Shown here piece after piece: positions 1 to 6,680 of a DNA stretch of 8,205 nucleotides. Location: positions 1 to 8,205 of the forward strand of contig JAIRYX010000179.1 of NCBI GenBank assembly GCA_031267635.1. Reading direction: 5' to 3'. Each line of letters opens with the position of its first letter. Positions within the stretch are counted from its first letter, which is position 1. The notes under the pieces are model-generated. The model made no database searches. It saw only the letters and a program-made list of their open reading frames with translations, and was not told where the DNA came from. This DNA is from Planctomycetaceae bacterium (GTDB lineage: Bacteria > Planctomycetota > Planctomycetia > Pirellulales > Thermoguttaceae). Position numbers and translations under genes: made by a program.

Positions 1-235
1 TGTAATTACCTTTAGAGTAATCAAATATGATATGATATTCGACATTTTTGTGTTCTCTGATTTTGCCATTGTATTTCTCAATGATTGTTCCACGAATTGT
101 TACAATTCCAGAAATTAGACGTTCTTTTGCGTCATCAACACCACGCAAAATTATATGAGCATCATCTGCAACTACATAATCGAAATACAAATTTTGTAGA
201 AAAATAAAACAACATAAAAAACAAATCCGACACAT
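1..235 (-). CDS. Exported protein of unknown function, N-terminal fragment
   Basis: The gene starts with ATG at 235 and runs off the left edge, so only 78 codons are visible. They translate to a cysteine-rich hydrophobic signal segment (about residues 1-22, MCRICFLCCFIFLQ...) with a plausible signal peptidase I site at VVA|DDA, followed by a soluble stretch rich in beta-type residues (ISGIVTIRGTI, then EYHIIFDYSKGNY). An AAGG about 9 nt upstream of the ATG may be a ribosome binding site. The visible part resembles the start of LolA-like or generic planctomycete exported proteins that are predicted to be beta-rich, but this is only an impression and no family motif is complete. It lies 110 bp downstream of the cysteine-rich gene in the same direction and is probably the next operon member. 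Coding status is likely from the clean signal peptide and the uninterrupted frame; the function is unknown. Confidence 0.6.
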   Translation of the reverse strand, partial: MCRICFLCCFIFLQNLYFDYVVADDAHIILRGVDDAKERLISGIVTIRGTIIEKYNGKIREHKNVEYHIIFDYSKGNY

Positions 236-264
236 AAATATAACCTTGAAAATATAATTTTAGG

Positions 265-305
265 TGTGAACGACTACAATGATTTCTACCTAATAATCGT
301 TCACA
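265..305. other. Intercistronic inverted repeat (possible mRNA hairpin)
   Basis: TGTGAACG at 265-272 is perfectly matched by CGTTCACA at 298-305, with a 25-nt loop. It lies between the stop of the cysteine-rich gene (346) and the start of the partial gene (235). No clean T-tract follows on the minus strand, so it is not a textbook terminator. It may be an mRNA processing or stabilising hairpin, or a regulatory site for the downstream gene. Confidence 0.35.
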
Positions 306-345
306 GACACTTCAAAATGCTTTTGATAAAACCTATCAATAATTG

Positions 346-888
346 TCAATTGCCACAATTTAATCCATCAGCAAAATAATCTGATTTATCCCTACTTAAA
401 GTTGTTGCATTAGTAACGCAATACCACTCCTGAACGGCAAAATGATATCCACCTGAATCATTTCCTTCTGGAGAAGAATCCCATGGAACCAATCGACTTA
501 CACAATTTGCATAGCTAATGTCACTTGATACATTGCAAGTATGAATACGATGACAATGGACAATTGTATGACTACATACAGCTTTTCCCTGCTCCGCCCA
601 TCCGCACGCTTTTCGCCATGCTTCTCGTAATTTCTCATTAGTCGTTGACGTCCCACAATAATAATTACCATTTGTTGCATTGTAGTTGCAGAGGACTTGG
701 TTACAAGTATTTCCACCTGCACAAGTTCCAAAATTGGCTCCATCCACCCGACAACTACCTGCACCACCATATATTATGCTTGTATCCAACCTTTCACAAA
801 GCGATAAATCAGAAGTGAAAAGGGAAATTCCTGCCATAGTGCATAATGCGGTAATGACAACACTTACTCTCAATACTGTTTTTTTCAT
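346..888 (-). CDS. Small secreted cysteine-rich protein, unknown family
   Basis: This is a 180-residue protein with a basic start (MKK) and a hydrophobic segment at about residues 5-24, which reads as a Sec signal peptide or signal anchor. The rest is unusually rich in cysteine: 13 residues after the signal (C31, 46, 56, 62, 67, 78, 95, 105, 112, 118, 129, 157, 178), with many Gly, Asn and Thr and few long hydrophobic runs. This suggests a disulfide-rich extracytoplasmic domain; no CXXCH haem motif and no regular zinc-finger spacing is seen. A YGG at residues 40-42 sits at the border between the leader and the cysteine-rich part. The ATG has a good Shine-Dalgarno (AAAGGA) about 9 nt upstream that overlaps the stop of the C39-like gene, so translation is probably coupled. 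I do not recognise the family. Its position beside an exported C39-like protease and a MauE-thioredoxin protein suggests it is their substrate or product, which is inference. Confidence 0.75.
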   Translation of the reverse strand: MKKTVLRVSVVITALCTMAGISLFTSDLSLCERLDTSIIYGGAGSCRVDGANFGTCAGGNTCNQVLCNYNATNGNYYCGTSTTNEKLREAWRKACGWAEQGKAVCSHTIVHCHRIHTCNVSSDISYANCVSRLVPWDSSPEGNDSGGYHFAVQEWYCVTNATTLSRDKSDYFADGLNCGN

Positions 889-896
889 AATTTTAG

Positions 897-902
897 TCCT
901 TT
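897..902 (-). promoter_or_regulatory. Ribosome binding site of the cysteine-rich gene
   Basis: On the minus strand AAAGGA lies about 9 nt before the ATG at 888 and overlaps the TAA stop (903-901) of the upstream C39-like gene. It is the clearest Shine-Dalgarno in the window, where most starts have weak ones or none. It supports the chosen start and suggests that this gene is translated strongly relative to its operon partners. Confidence 0.6.
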
Positions 903-1560
903 AACCAAAAGTTTTTAAGTAACGTTTTGACATCCAAAACGTTTTCACAATCAAGCCAACGCCGGACAAAAACATAATCCACGCGAAAGCCAAACAATAA
1001 ATATCGTAAAAGGGTAAACCAACCCATTTTACGGCTTGACTCGGTTTCGTGATTGGCTCCGGTGAAGTGAGTAACACAGCACCAGACCGCTCTTTCGACC
1101 AAGTCCTTTCCTGATGATTTTGCATTCCTTCGTCGCCGTTCCAAATTCGCAAATCATTATCACGCGATTCAGGAAGCCAAACCACATAATGCCCAATCTG
1201 CTCATTGGGGCGAGGACTCAAATGTACAATCACCGGATATTTCCAAACAAGCCGTGCCGACGGCTTGATTTTCATCGCAAACGTATAAATTCCCCGTTTT
1301 TCCAATGATTCGGCAACTTTTGACAATGTTGCACCTTCACGCCATTCGGGATATTGAATTTCACGAACCAAACGAATAATGTCTTCTTGTTCTTTTCCGT
1401 AATAATCCAACAAAAAATGAACGCATTTCGGACCGCATATCACGTCACCGACATTTGTTTCATTTTTCGTTTCTTCAATTTGTTCGTCTTCGCAAAAAAG
1501 CATTGACATTGCTACAAACATCAAAAACAAACTCAAAATCGTTAGGATACTATTTTTCAC
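901..1560 (-). CDS. Membrane-anchored C39-peptidase-like protein (papain-like fold), no ABC transporter part
   Basis: The product has 219 residues. An N-terminal hydrophobic segment (about 5-22) precedes a C39-type domain at about residues 36-166: CGPKC at 42-46 carrying the likely nucleophile C42, GATL at 76-79 matching the usual conserved Gly-Thr/Ala-Leu turn, GHYVVW at 123-128 with the likely catalytic H124, and N141/D143 in IWNGDEG as the third catalytic position. A second membrane segment follows at about 184-208. C39 peptidases cleave leader peptides after Gly-Gly and are normally the N-terminal cytoplasmic part of ABC exporters; here the domain stands alone and, with a cleaved or anchoring signal, should face the periplasm. 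The Gln that usually sits six residues before the Cys is Asn36 here, so activity is uncertain. The start is GTG at 1560, overlapping the DUF1573 stop by 4 bp (GTGA). It could be an active protease, a transglutaminase-like relative, or a non-catalytic binding domain. Confidence 0.72.
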   Translation of the reverse strand: MKNSILTILSLFLMFVAMSMLFCEDEQIEETKNETNVGDVICGPKCVHFLLDYYGKEQEDIIRLVREIQYPEWREGATLSKVAESLEKRGIYTFAMKIKPSARLVWKYPVIVHLSPRPNEQIGHYVVWLPESRDNDLRIWNGDEGMQNHQERTWSKERSGAVLLTSPEPITKPSQAVKWVGLPFYDIYCLAFAWIMFLSGVGLIVKTFWMSKRYLKTFG

Positions 1561-2669
1561 GGTTCCGCCTCCGTGTTAAGCATCACATAAACCGGCAATT
1601 TAATTTTCGGTAACGTTGGGTTGGAAAATGTCATTGTAACAACCGGCTCTTCCGGTATTTTCTCATCGTTCAATGTTAACGACGCTTGTAATTCCCATGT
1701 TTCGCCTTCGGTGGAAACCCAATCCCATTGTAATCTTTCACCGAAATCATGTTCAAAACGAATTTCACTTTTATTTTTCGGAACGGAATCGGGACTAAAA
1801 ACAACTTTAATGTTCTTGGTTGCCGTTTCATTTTTTTGAACGTCCCCAAAGAACAACTGACCGGGAATCGCACTCACCGCCGACGTAATCTGTAAAACAA
1901 CCGGTAAGGATTTGGTTTCATTTTCACCGAATTTCAAAACAATTTCTCCTCGATGTTCACCGGGATTCACGCCTTGCGTATCGACATGAATATCGGCTAA
2001 CCAAAGTTGTTTCATTGCCGGTTCCGTTTGCGGCGGTTGAATATTTTTATATTCAAGAGTTAACCAATCCGGTTTTTCCGTAACTTCAAATTTGTCCCAA
2101 GTTTTTTCCGAAAAATTCTGAATTTCAAAACTGTCATTCTTTGTCTGATTTTCACCAACTCGCGTCCACGAAAGCGATTTCGGCTTCAACGTTATCGGAT
2201 CACGGACACGCGAATTGACGTATAACACAAATTTTGGCGCTGTCTCTTCTTCAAATTGAACCAACGATTTTCGATTATCGTCAAAACTTCCTTCACCAAT
2301 CGGCTTATAAACAACAAGGATTTTCTCACTTTTTCCCGCTTCCACTTTCGATGAGGTCATATCGGCAATTGTACAGGAACAAGTATTGACAATCGCTTTG
2401 AGATTCCATGCCGTTTGCGTCTCATTTTTAATTTCAAATTCACAAGTCTCTTCTTTTTCAATCGGCTGAACAAGAACCCCAAAATCATGCGTCAATGTGA
2501 CCGTGTTTGTATCTTCATCAAATATTTGTTCCGATGCGCCCTGTTCCGACACATATTTTTTGACCCGCGCGGAAACCTGTTTGTCGTTTTTATTACATCC
2601 ACTCAAACAAAACGCCATCAAAAAAACGACAACGAAAAAGGAATAAAATATTTTGAAAGACGGTCTCAT
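1557..2669 (-). CDS. DUF1573-domain lipoprotein
   Basis: This is a 370-residue exported lipoprotein. The signal peptide ends in a lipobox, LSGC, with C25 as the lipidated residue. A DUF1573 domain covers about residues 55-155: HDFG at 61-64, the characteristic NTCSCT with paired C97 and C99, then an E-G-K turn and YKP before a strand-rich tail. The remainder (about 160-368) looks like further immunoglobulin-like beta modules, one starting near the phrase FFGDVQKNETATKNI. DUF1573 proteins are common in Planctomycetota and Bacteroidota and are cell-envelope proteins of unknown function; the CXC pair could be redox active. The gene lies 6 bp after the MauE-thioredoxin stop and overlaps the next gene by 4 bp, so it is in the middle of a tightly linked operon. 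No strong Shine-Dalgarno precedes the ATG, which suggests translational coupling. Confidence 0.85.
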   Translation of the reverse strand: MRPSFKIFYSFFVVVFLMAFCLSGCNKNDKQVSARVKKYVSEQGASEQIFDEDTNTVTLTHDFGVLVQPIEKEETCEFEIKNETQTAWNLKAIVNTCSCTIADMTSSKVEAGKSEKILVVYKPIGEGSFDDNRKSLVQFEEETAPKFVLYVNSRVRDPITLKPKSLSWTRVGENQTKNDSFEIQNFSEKTWDKFEVTEKPDWLTLEYKNIQPPQTEPAMKQLWLADIHVDTQGVNPGEHRGEIVLKFGENETKSLPVVLQITSAVSAIPGQLFFGDVQKNETATKNIKVVFSPDSVPKNKSEIRFEHDFGERLQWDWVSTEGETWELQASLTLNDEKIPEEPVVTMTFSNPTLPKIKLPVYVMLNTEAEP

Positions 2670-2675
2670 TGTTGT

Positions 2676-3581
2676 TCATTCTATTTCTTTAAGAACTTCT
2701 TTAACGGTTCCATTTTCCAACACAAAAACAACCGGCGTTTCAATCCACCATTCATAGCGTTCCGGCAATGTCGAATATTCCGACAAAGAAAAAAGAGCGA
2801 CATTGTTTTTCTCGGAAGGAATCGCAATAAAAATATAATGATTCTTATTTTGTATTTTTTCAATCATTTGCCGACACTCTTCACAATCGAAACGGAACAA
2901 CACAACATTTTTTCGCCCCGTTGAAATTTTGCTCACATTAGCGTCGTCTAAAAACTGCAACAACGGAAAATTTTTATCAATCCACTGGGACGGTTGCAAT
3001 ATGATAGATTTTTCATTTCCGGTCACGACCGAATCAGTCGCGAGCGTCACAAATTTAACCGACGTCATGGCATACGTTACCGGCACCGCAACAACAAACC
3101 AAATTCCAAGAGCGGCAAAAAACCGTTTGCTAAATCTCAAGCCGACCAACTCCTGAAAAAACGTCTGCCAATGAAAAATAATTTCCTTTGGTCGAAATGC
3201 AATCAACAGCCCGATTACCATTGTATCAAATACTGCCGTGTAAATCGGTAGAATGTCCACATTTCCCCAACACCCACAGGAACGTTCTCCTATAAAAAAT
3301 TTGAACCATGCTGTCAGAGAAAATATCACAAAACACACAATCGCCGTAAGCCATACCAATTTTTGTAGCAAGCCGGACAGTAACCATACCCCAAACACTA
3401 ACTCACATTCAACGACAATAATATTAAACCACCGTGCATGCAACAATCCGCTTCCAAAATCCGGTGTTCCTGCCGCCAACGCTTCCGCTTTCAATCCCGC
3501 CGCTATCAAAATGATACAACCGACCAGCAACCGCAAAACAACCCAATTATAATTTTTATGATATTTCAATGATAATACCAC
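2676..3581 (-). CDS. MauE/DoxX-like membrane protein fused to a thioredoxin-fold domain
   Basis: The product has 301 residues. The first part (about 12-130) has four hydrophobic segments and the SCGCWG motif (C102, C104) typical of MauE/DoxX-like proteins, which are thought to handle electrons for disulfide chemistry in the membrane. A fifth hydrophobic segment (about 154-175) leads to a C-terminal extracytoplasmic thioredoxin-like domain at about 195-301, with DCEEC (C233, C236) as the CXXC active site and a TP at 282-283 in the cis-proline position before a beta strand. Related MauE proteins help form disulfides in methylamine dehydrogenase; here no mau gene is present. It is the first gene of the operon and probably supplies reducing or oxidising equivalents to the DUF1573 and cysteine-rich products. 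The start used is GTG at 3581; an upstream ATG (3588) is out of frame and closes quickly. No clear Shine-Dalgarno is seen, so the start is moderately certain. Confidence 0.8.
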   Translation of the reverse strand: MVLSLKYHKNYNWVVLRLLVGCIILIAAGLKAEALAAGTPDFGSGLLHARWFNIIVVECELVFGVWLLSGLLQKLVWLTAIVCFVIFSLTAWFKFFIGERSCGCWGNVDILPIYTAVFDTMVIGLLIAFRPKEIIFHWQTFFQELVGLRFSKRFFAALGIWFVVAVPVTYAMTSVKFVTLATDSVVTGNEKSIILQPSQWIDKNFPLLQFLDDANVSKISTGRKNVVLFRFDCEECRQMIEKIQNKNHYIFIAIPSEKNNVALFSLSEYSTLPERYEWWIETPVVFVLENGTVKEVLKEIE

Positions 3582-3671
3582 TCTGCATAATACCGATATT
3601 TTATAGTGTTTATCACTTTTATGTCTATTTATGTAATAATTATAATGGAGATCGGATTATTTTTAATGGTC

Positions 3672-3700
3672 ATTATAGTAAAATAATGAAAAATTATCAA
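3672..3700 (-). promoter_or_regulatory. Predicted sigma70-type promoter of the MauE/DUF1573/C39 operon
   Basis: Reading leftward, TTGATA (3700-3695) is followed by exactly 17 bp and a perfect TATAAT (3677-3672). Transcription would start near 3665 and give a leader of about 85 nt before the GTG at 3581. A second TATAAT at 3644-3639, with only a weak upstream TTAAAA, is an alternative. The surrounding DNA is very AT-rich, so chance matches are possible, but the position at the head of the operon fits. Confidence 0.5.
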
Positions 3701-3712
3701 AAATTTTTACTA

Positions 3713-3727
3713 ATGTTGTTGCAACAT
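3713..3727. other. Short palindrome upstream of the operon promoter
   Basis: ATGTTG (3713-3718), TTG, CAACAT (3722-3727) form a 6-bp inverted repeat with an embedded 8-bp perfect palindrome, GTTGCAAC (3718-3725). It lies just upstream of the predicted -35 box at 3700-3695, where an activator or repressor could bind. No regulator family is identified. Confidence 0.3.
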
Positions 3728-4199
3728 ACTGTATTATAATAAGTTACGATAATATTTTTTGTAAGTATTTAGTTGCCTCGTGCGAATTGCGCGGATTTAT
3801 TGGACTTGGACAACTGCATCATTACCCGAACGGCTTTATCATTGCAGCCCTTATTTATCAAATTCTCTTAGTAGCCCGGATTGCACCCAATTATGCGCCC
3901 TTATTCTCTTATTTTTCGTTCCATTGTTTTGATAACAATCCATGATCTAACAGGGCATAAGGGCGCGTTTGAGAGGGCGTTGTTGGCGACGGTAAAGACG
4001 CGGCAGCATTGAAACCGTTAAGGATTCAACAATAAAATCAAAACCATGAAACGACAAGCATAACGGTTTCAGAGACCTCGAATTGTTCAAACTTAAAATA
4101 TTATCGCTACATAACGCAAGGTACGAACTTGTCGGATGAACCTTATTTTTGTCCACAAGTATGCCGTTTGCGATTGCACATGACTAATAACAACAAGCT
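3728..4199. other. Gene-free stretch with two long-range inverted repeats
   Basis: I see no convincing gene here. Two perfect 10-bp inverted repeats stand out: GCGCCCTTAT (3895-3904) with ATAAGGGCGC (3957-3966), and GAAACCGTTA (4011-4020) with TAACGGTTTC (4061-4070). Inside the first, ATTGTT (3923-3928) and AACAAT (3934-3939) form a nested hairpin with a 5-nt loop, almost centred. The stretch is more GC-rich and more structured than the AT-rich DNA at 3590-3770. It could be a structured RNA, a small non-autonomous mobile element, or a decayed gene. There are no flanking target-site duplications that I can define. No classical terminator is visible after the channel gene that ends at 4200. Confidence 0.4.
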
Positions 4200-4859
4200 T
4201 TATTCTTTTTGGGAAACGTTTTCTGTGCTAACCAACAAGATGCGGGGAAGCCGGATATCCCAGATGACGGAAGCGATTCGCAATCCAGTTGTCAGGAAAA
4301 ATGCAATGATAGCGGCGATATTATGATTTCCTCCCAACGACGAAACAATCATAAATCCAAGACTTCCTAAAACTGCAGGCGTAACATAGAGATCATTGTC
4401 CAAAACGATCGTCGGTTTTTGCACGGTAACGTCTCGTATCACACCGCCCGCACAGCCGGAGAAACCGGCAATTGTAATCAAAGCAAACGGGTTCAAGTGC
4501 ATATTCCACGCAATTTGCGCTGTAAAAGCGGTAAACGCCCCTAATCCAATCGCGTCAAAGTATTTGAATAACGTCGTATGTCGAAGTATCGAAACGGGAA
4601 AGAAAAATGTTACAAACGTAGAAAACAGAATCACGAGCGGGTATCCAATGTTGGTCAGCGCAACCGGATCGCGGTTTAAGACAACATCACGAAATATTCC
4701 ACCGCCAATGGCTGTCGCTGTTGCAAGAATCAACATTCCCACAAAGTCAGGGCGGCGGTCCACAACGCGAAGCGCACCAGAAAACGCAAATGCTCCCGTT
4801 CCAAAGAGATCGAGAACAAAGATAAAAAGCGGAGTTTGTTGTTCACTCGTTAGAATCAT
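4200..4859 (-). CDS. TRIC/UPF0126-family (YadS-like) cation channel membrane protein
   Basis: This 219-residue protein fits the usual length of prokaryotic TRIC channels (about 200-220). It shows about seven hydrophobic segments and the family's internal duplication: FSGAL...R near 26-31 and GGGIFRD at 52-58 in the first half, and DAIGLGAFTAF at 102-112 with FSGCAGGVIRD at 133-143 in the second. In this family the glycine-rich GG(x)xRD motifs bend the pore helices; the proteins form trimers that conduct monovalent cations across the cytoplasmic membrane, although the physiological role in bacteria is not settled. The ATG at 4859 places the first membrane helix correctly; only a weak GGA lies about 12 nt upstream. 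A predicted promoter in the gap to the right suggests it is transcribed on its own. Confidence in the family is high. Confidence 0.92.
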   Translation of the reverse strand: MILTSEQQTPLFIFVLDLFGTGAFAFSGALRVVDRRPDFVGMLILATATAIGGGIFRDVVLNRDPVALTNIGYPLVILFSTFVTFFFPVSILRHTTLFKYFDAIGLGAFTAFTAQIAWNMHLNPFALITIAGFSGCAGGVIRDVTVQKPTIVLDNDLYVTPAVLGSLGFMIVSSLGGNHNIAAIIAFFLTTGLRIASVIWDIRLPRILLVSTENVSQKE

Positions 4860-4890
4860 TGATACGACGTTCCATGAATTGAAATCGTTA

Positions 4891-4918
4891 ACTATACTGA
4901 AAACTGTTATTTCGGCAA
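4891..4918 (-). promoter_or_regulatory. Predicted promoter of the TRIC-family gene
   Basis: On the minus strand TTGCCG (4918-4913) is followed by 16 bp and TATAGT (4896-4891), about 30 nt upstream of the ATG at 4859. The match to the sigma70 consensus is moderate, and the distance to the gene is typical. Confidence 0.4.
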
Positions 4919-5056
4919 GAGTAAATTCCCATAGGACATAACTTACGCCGTATCTTTTTCAGATAGCAGAATTTACTTGTTGGGAGTTTTTCTTTTGTAT
5001 CATCGGATTGCGGGTCAATTCAATTTCACCTCTACGAAATTTACCGATCGCAAGCT

Positions 5057-5254
5057 TTACTTCATGTGCCGTAATTCGACATAATCGGGATGCGGCATTG
5101 GTTCTTTGGTTTCGGGTAAATCGGGAAGCGTTTCGACAATTTTGCCGTACTCGCCTGATGGTATTTCTTGCTTGAGATTTGTTCCGCAACCTGACGTTAA
5201 TAAAGATACTGCAAACAAAAACATTGTTCCTGACAATAACAATAGACGATTCAT
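5057..5254 (-). CDS. Small lipoprotein, unknown function
   Basis: The 65-residue product has a basic start (MNR), a hydrophobic core and a lipobox-like LTSGC with C23 as the likely lipidated residue. The mature part is only about 43 residues, acidic and proline-rich (ETLPDLPETKEP), with no recognisable domain. The ATG at 5254 was chosen because the signal peptide starts there; an in-frame ATG at 5305 would add 17 polar residues before the signal and is unlikely. The gene sits alone between the MoxR gene (stop at 5403) and the TRIC channel gene, with about 150-200 bp of non-coding DNA on each side. Small lipoproteins of this sort are common in planctomycetes and rarely have known roles. Confidence 0.68.
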   Translation of the reverse strand: MNRLLLLSGTMFLFAVSLLTSGCGTNLKQEIPSGEYGKIVETLPDLPETKEPMPHPDYVELRHMK

Positions 5255-5334
5255 CTTGGCTTTTCTTTCTGAAAAAAGGTGTTGAAAACTTTTTATACTC
5301 CTCACGCTTGGAATTTCGACTTTTTATCAAAAAA

Positions 5335-5364
5335 GGGACTAGGGACACAAGAGACTTTTGGAAC
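5335..5364. repeat. Short isolated array of the GGGACNNNN 9-bp repeat
   Basis: GGGAC occurs at 5335 and 5342, then GAGAC at 5351 and GGAAC at 5360, that is 7, 9 and 9 bp apart. This is the same motif and phase as the large array at 7622-7917, about 2.3 kb away. It lies in the gap between the MoxR stop and the small lipoprotein gene. Confidence 0.45.
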
Positions 5365-5402
5365 GTGATGAACGATCAACACTGTCTTACAAAGTCGAAG
5401 TT

Positions 5403-6485
5403 TCAAGTGGGAGGAGTTTGCTCATTCGTAAATCTTGGAACTTCGATAGTTCTCAACAATTGCGAGAGAATCACATCGGCTTTTTGACCTTCGATTTCCG
5501 CTTCGGCGGTGAGCATGACGCGGTGGCGGAGCGTCGGCAGTACAAGTTGAATCACGTCGTCGGGAATAACGTAATCCCGTCCGCGAAAAGCCGCAAGCGT
5601 TCGCGAACCTTGCATCAACGCGATTCCCGCACGCGGCGACGCGCCCATGTAAAATCGCGGATAAGTGCGAGTTTGACGCACGATTTTATTGATATAATCA
5701 ATCATTTGCGGCGCGATAAAAATGTCGTTGATCATTGCCGACACTTTGAGAATTTCGTCAGGATTCGTCATCGGTTGGACGCTTTCGATTTTCTTTGCCG
5801 GATCAATTCGCTTGCCGTGCATGGCGAGAATTTCCGCTTCTTGATCTTCCGTCGGATAATCAATGACAAGTTTGAACATAAAGCGGTCGATTTGCGCTTC
5901 CGGCAAATTGTACGTTCCTTCGGATTCAATAGGATTTTGCGTCGCCATCACGAAAAACGGCGGCGCGATTCTGTGCGTCGTTCCGTCAACCGTAACGCTG
6001 CTTTCTTGCATGATTTCGAGCAGCGCGGCATGCGTTTTGGCAGGCGAGCGGTTGATTTCATCCGCCAAAAGAAGCTGCGTAAAAATAGGTCCCGGACGAA
6101 AACGAAATTCCTGTTCTTTCATGTCGAATATCGGCGAGCCGGTTACGTCCGACGGCATCAAATCCGGCGTGAACTGAATCCGCCCGAACTTGCAGCCGAG
6201 CGCACGTCCCAACGCGCGGACAAAATGCGTTTTACCGAGTCCCGGCACGCTTTCGATAAGAATATGCCCGCCGGAAAAAAGGGCGACGAGCGTTCCCGTG
6301 ACCAATTCGTCTTGTCCCACGAACACTTTGGCGATTTCCGCCCGCACACGTTGATAAAATTGCTGAAATTTCAACACAATCGGATTGACAGGACGCTCTG
6401 GCGGCGACGCGGGCGACTGTTGCTGCGGATGATTTTGCGACTGATTGTGCGACAATGCGTCTTGAGGAAATTCATTGGGTTCCAT
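5403..6485 (-). CDS. MoxR-family AAA+ ATPase
   Basis: The product has 360 residues, slightly longer than most MoxR proteins because of a Gln/Pro/Ser-rich N-terminal tail (about 1-33). The AAA_3 core shows Walker A PGLGKT (81-86), Walker B LLLADEIN (138-145, D142/E143), sensor 1 ATQNP (181-185), the family phrase EGTYNLPEAQIDRF (189-202, R201 a possible arginine finger) and sensor 2 GASPRAG (281-287), followed by the AAA lid. MoxR ATPases use ATP to remodel partner proteins, often delivering metal or activating complexes with VWA or DUF58 partners in the cytoplasm. Usually a DUF58 gene follows directly; here the next gene to the left is a small lipoprotein, and the gene upstream in transcription is the FHA protein, 195 bp away. 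That gap has no gene and no clear promoter or terminator. The ATG at 6485 lacks a Shine-Dalgarno; the reading frame and core motifs make the family certain. Confidence 0.95.
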   Translation of the reverse strand: MEPNEFPQDALSHNQSQNHPQQQSPASPPERPVNPIVLKFQQFYQRVRAEIAKVFVGQDELVTGTLVALFSGGHILIESVPGLGKTHFVRALGRALGCKFGRIQFTPDLMPSDVTGSPIFDMKEQEFRFRPGPIFTQLLLADEINRSPAKTHAALLEIMQESSVTVDGTTHRIAPPFFVMATQNPIESEGTYNLPEAQIDRFMFKLVIDYPTEDQEAEILAMHGKRIDPAKKIESVQPMTNPDEILKVSAMINDIFIAPQMIDYINKIVRQTRTYPRFYMGASPRAGIALMQGSRTLAAFRGRDYVIPDDVIQLVLPTLRHRVMLTAEAEIEGQKADVILSQLLRTIEVPRFTNEQTPPT

Positions 6486-6680
6486 GATGTAATTGATTAA
6501 GTTAAAAGTTGATTGATAAAATTGACGAGGACAATAGAGGGCTTTGAGAACGCGAGCGACGGATTGTCTCTTTTTGCTTTCGCTGATTTTTTATCTTACG
6601 CCCGCTTACGCGTTCGTGGTCGGATCTGACGGCGGCGGCATTATGCCCGCGACAGTCTGCGTTTGGCGTTCTGCATTTCC

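Noticed and set aside
763..768. Double-glycine leader (YGG) in the cysteine-rich protein as a C39 cleavage site
   Set aside because: The residues before the GG do not match the usual LSxxELxxIxGG spacing, and the N-terminus looks like a Sec signal. Kept only as a weak possibility within the operon hypothesis.
3769..3867. 32-codon minus-strand open run ending in TAA at 3769
   Set aside because: It lacks a start at its upstream end (the internal ATG pair gives only 17 codons) and has no recognisable domain. It might be the tail of a dead gene.
3947..4156. 69-codon minus-strand open frame with a GTG start
   Set aside because: It has no ribosome binding site, crosses both inverted-repeat regions and shows no domain. 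A decayed gene fragment or part of a repeat element is possible but not supportable.
4396..4941. 181-codon plus-strand open frame opposite the TRIC gene
   Set aside because: The minus-strand gene has clear family motifs and a membrane pattern; the plus-strand translation has neither.
5358..6500. A 380-codon plus-strand open frame, longer than the MoxR gene it overlaps
   Set aside because: It is antisense to a gene with all the AAA+ motifs, its translation is Arg/His-rich and low in complexity, and it has no recognisable domain. It is a shadow of MoxR codon usage.
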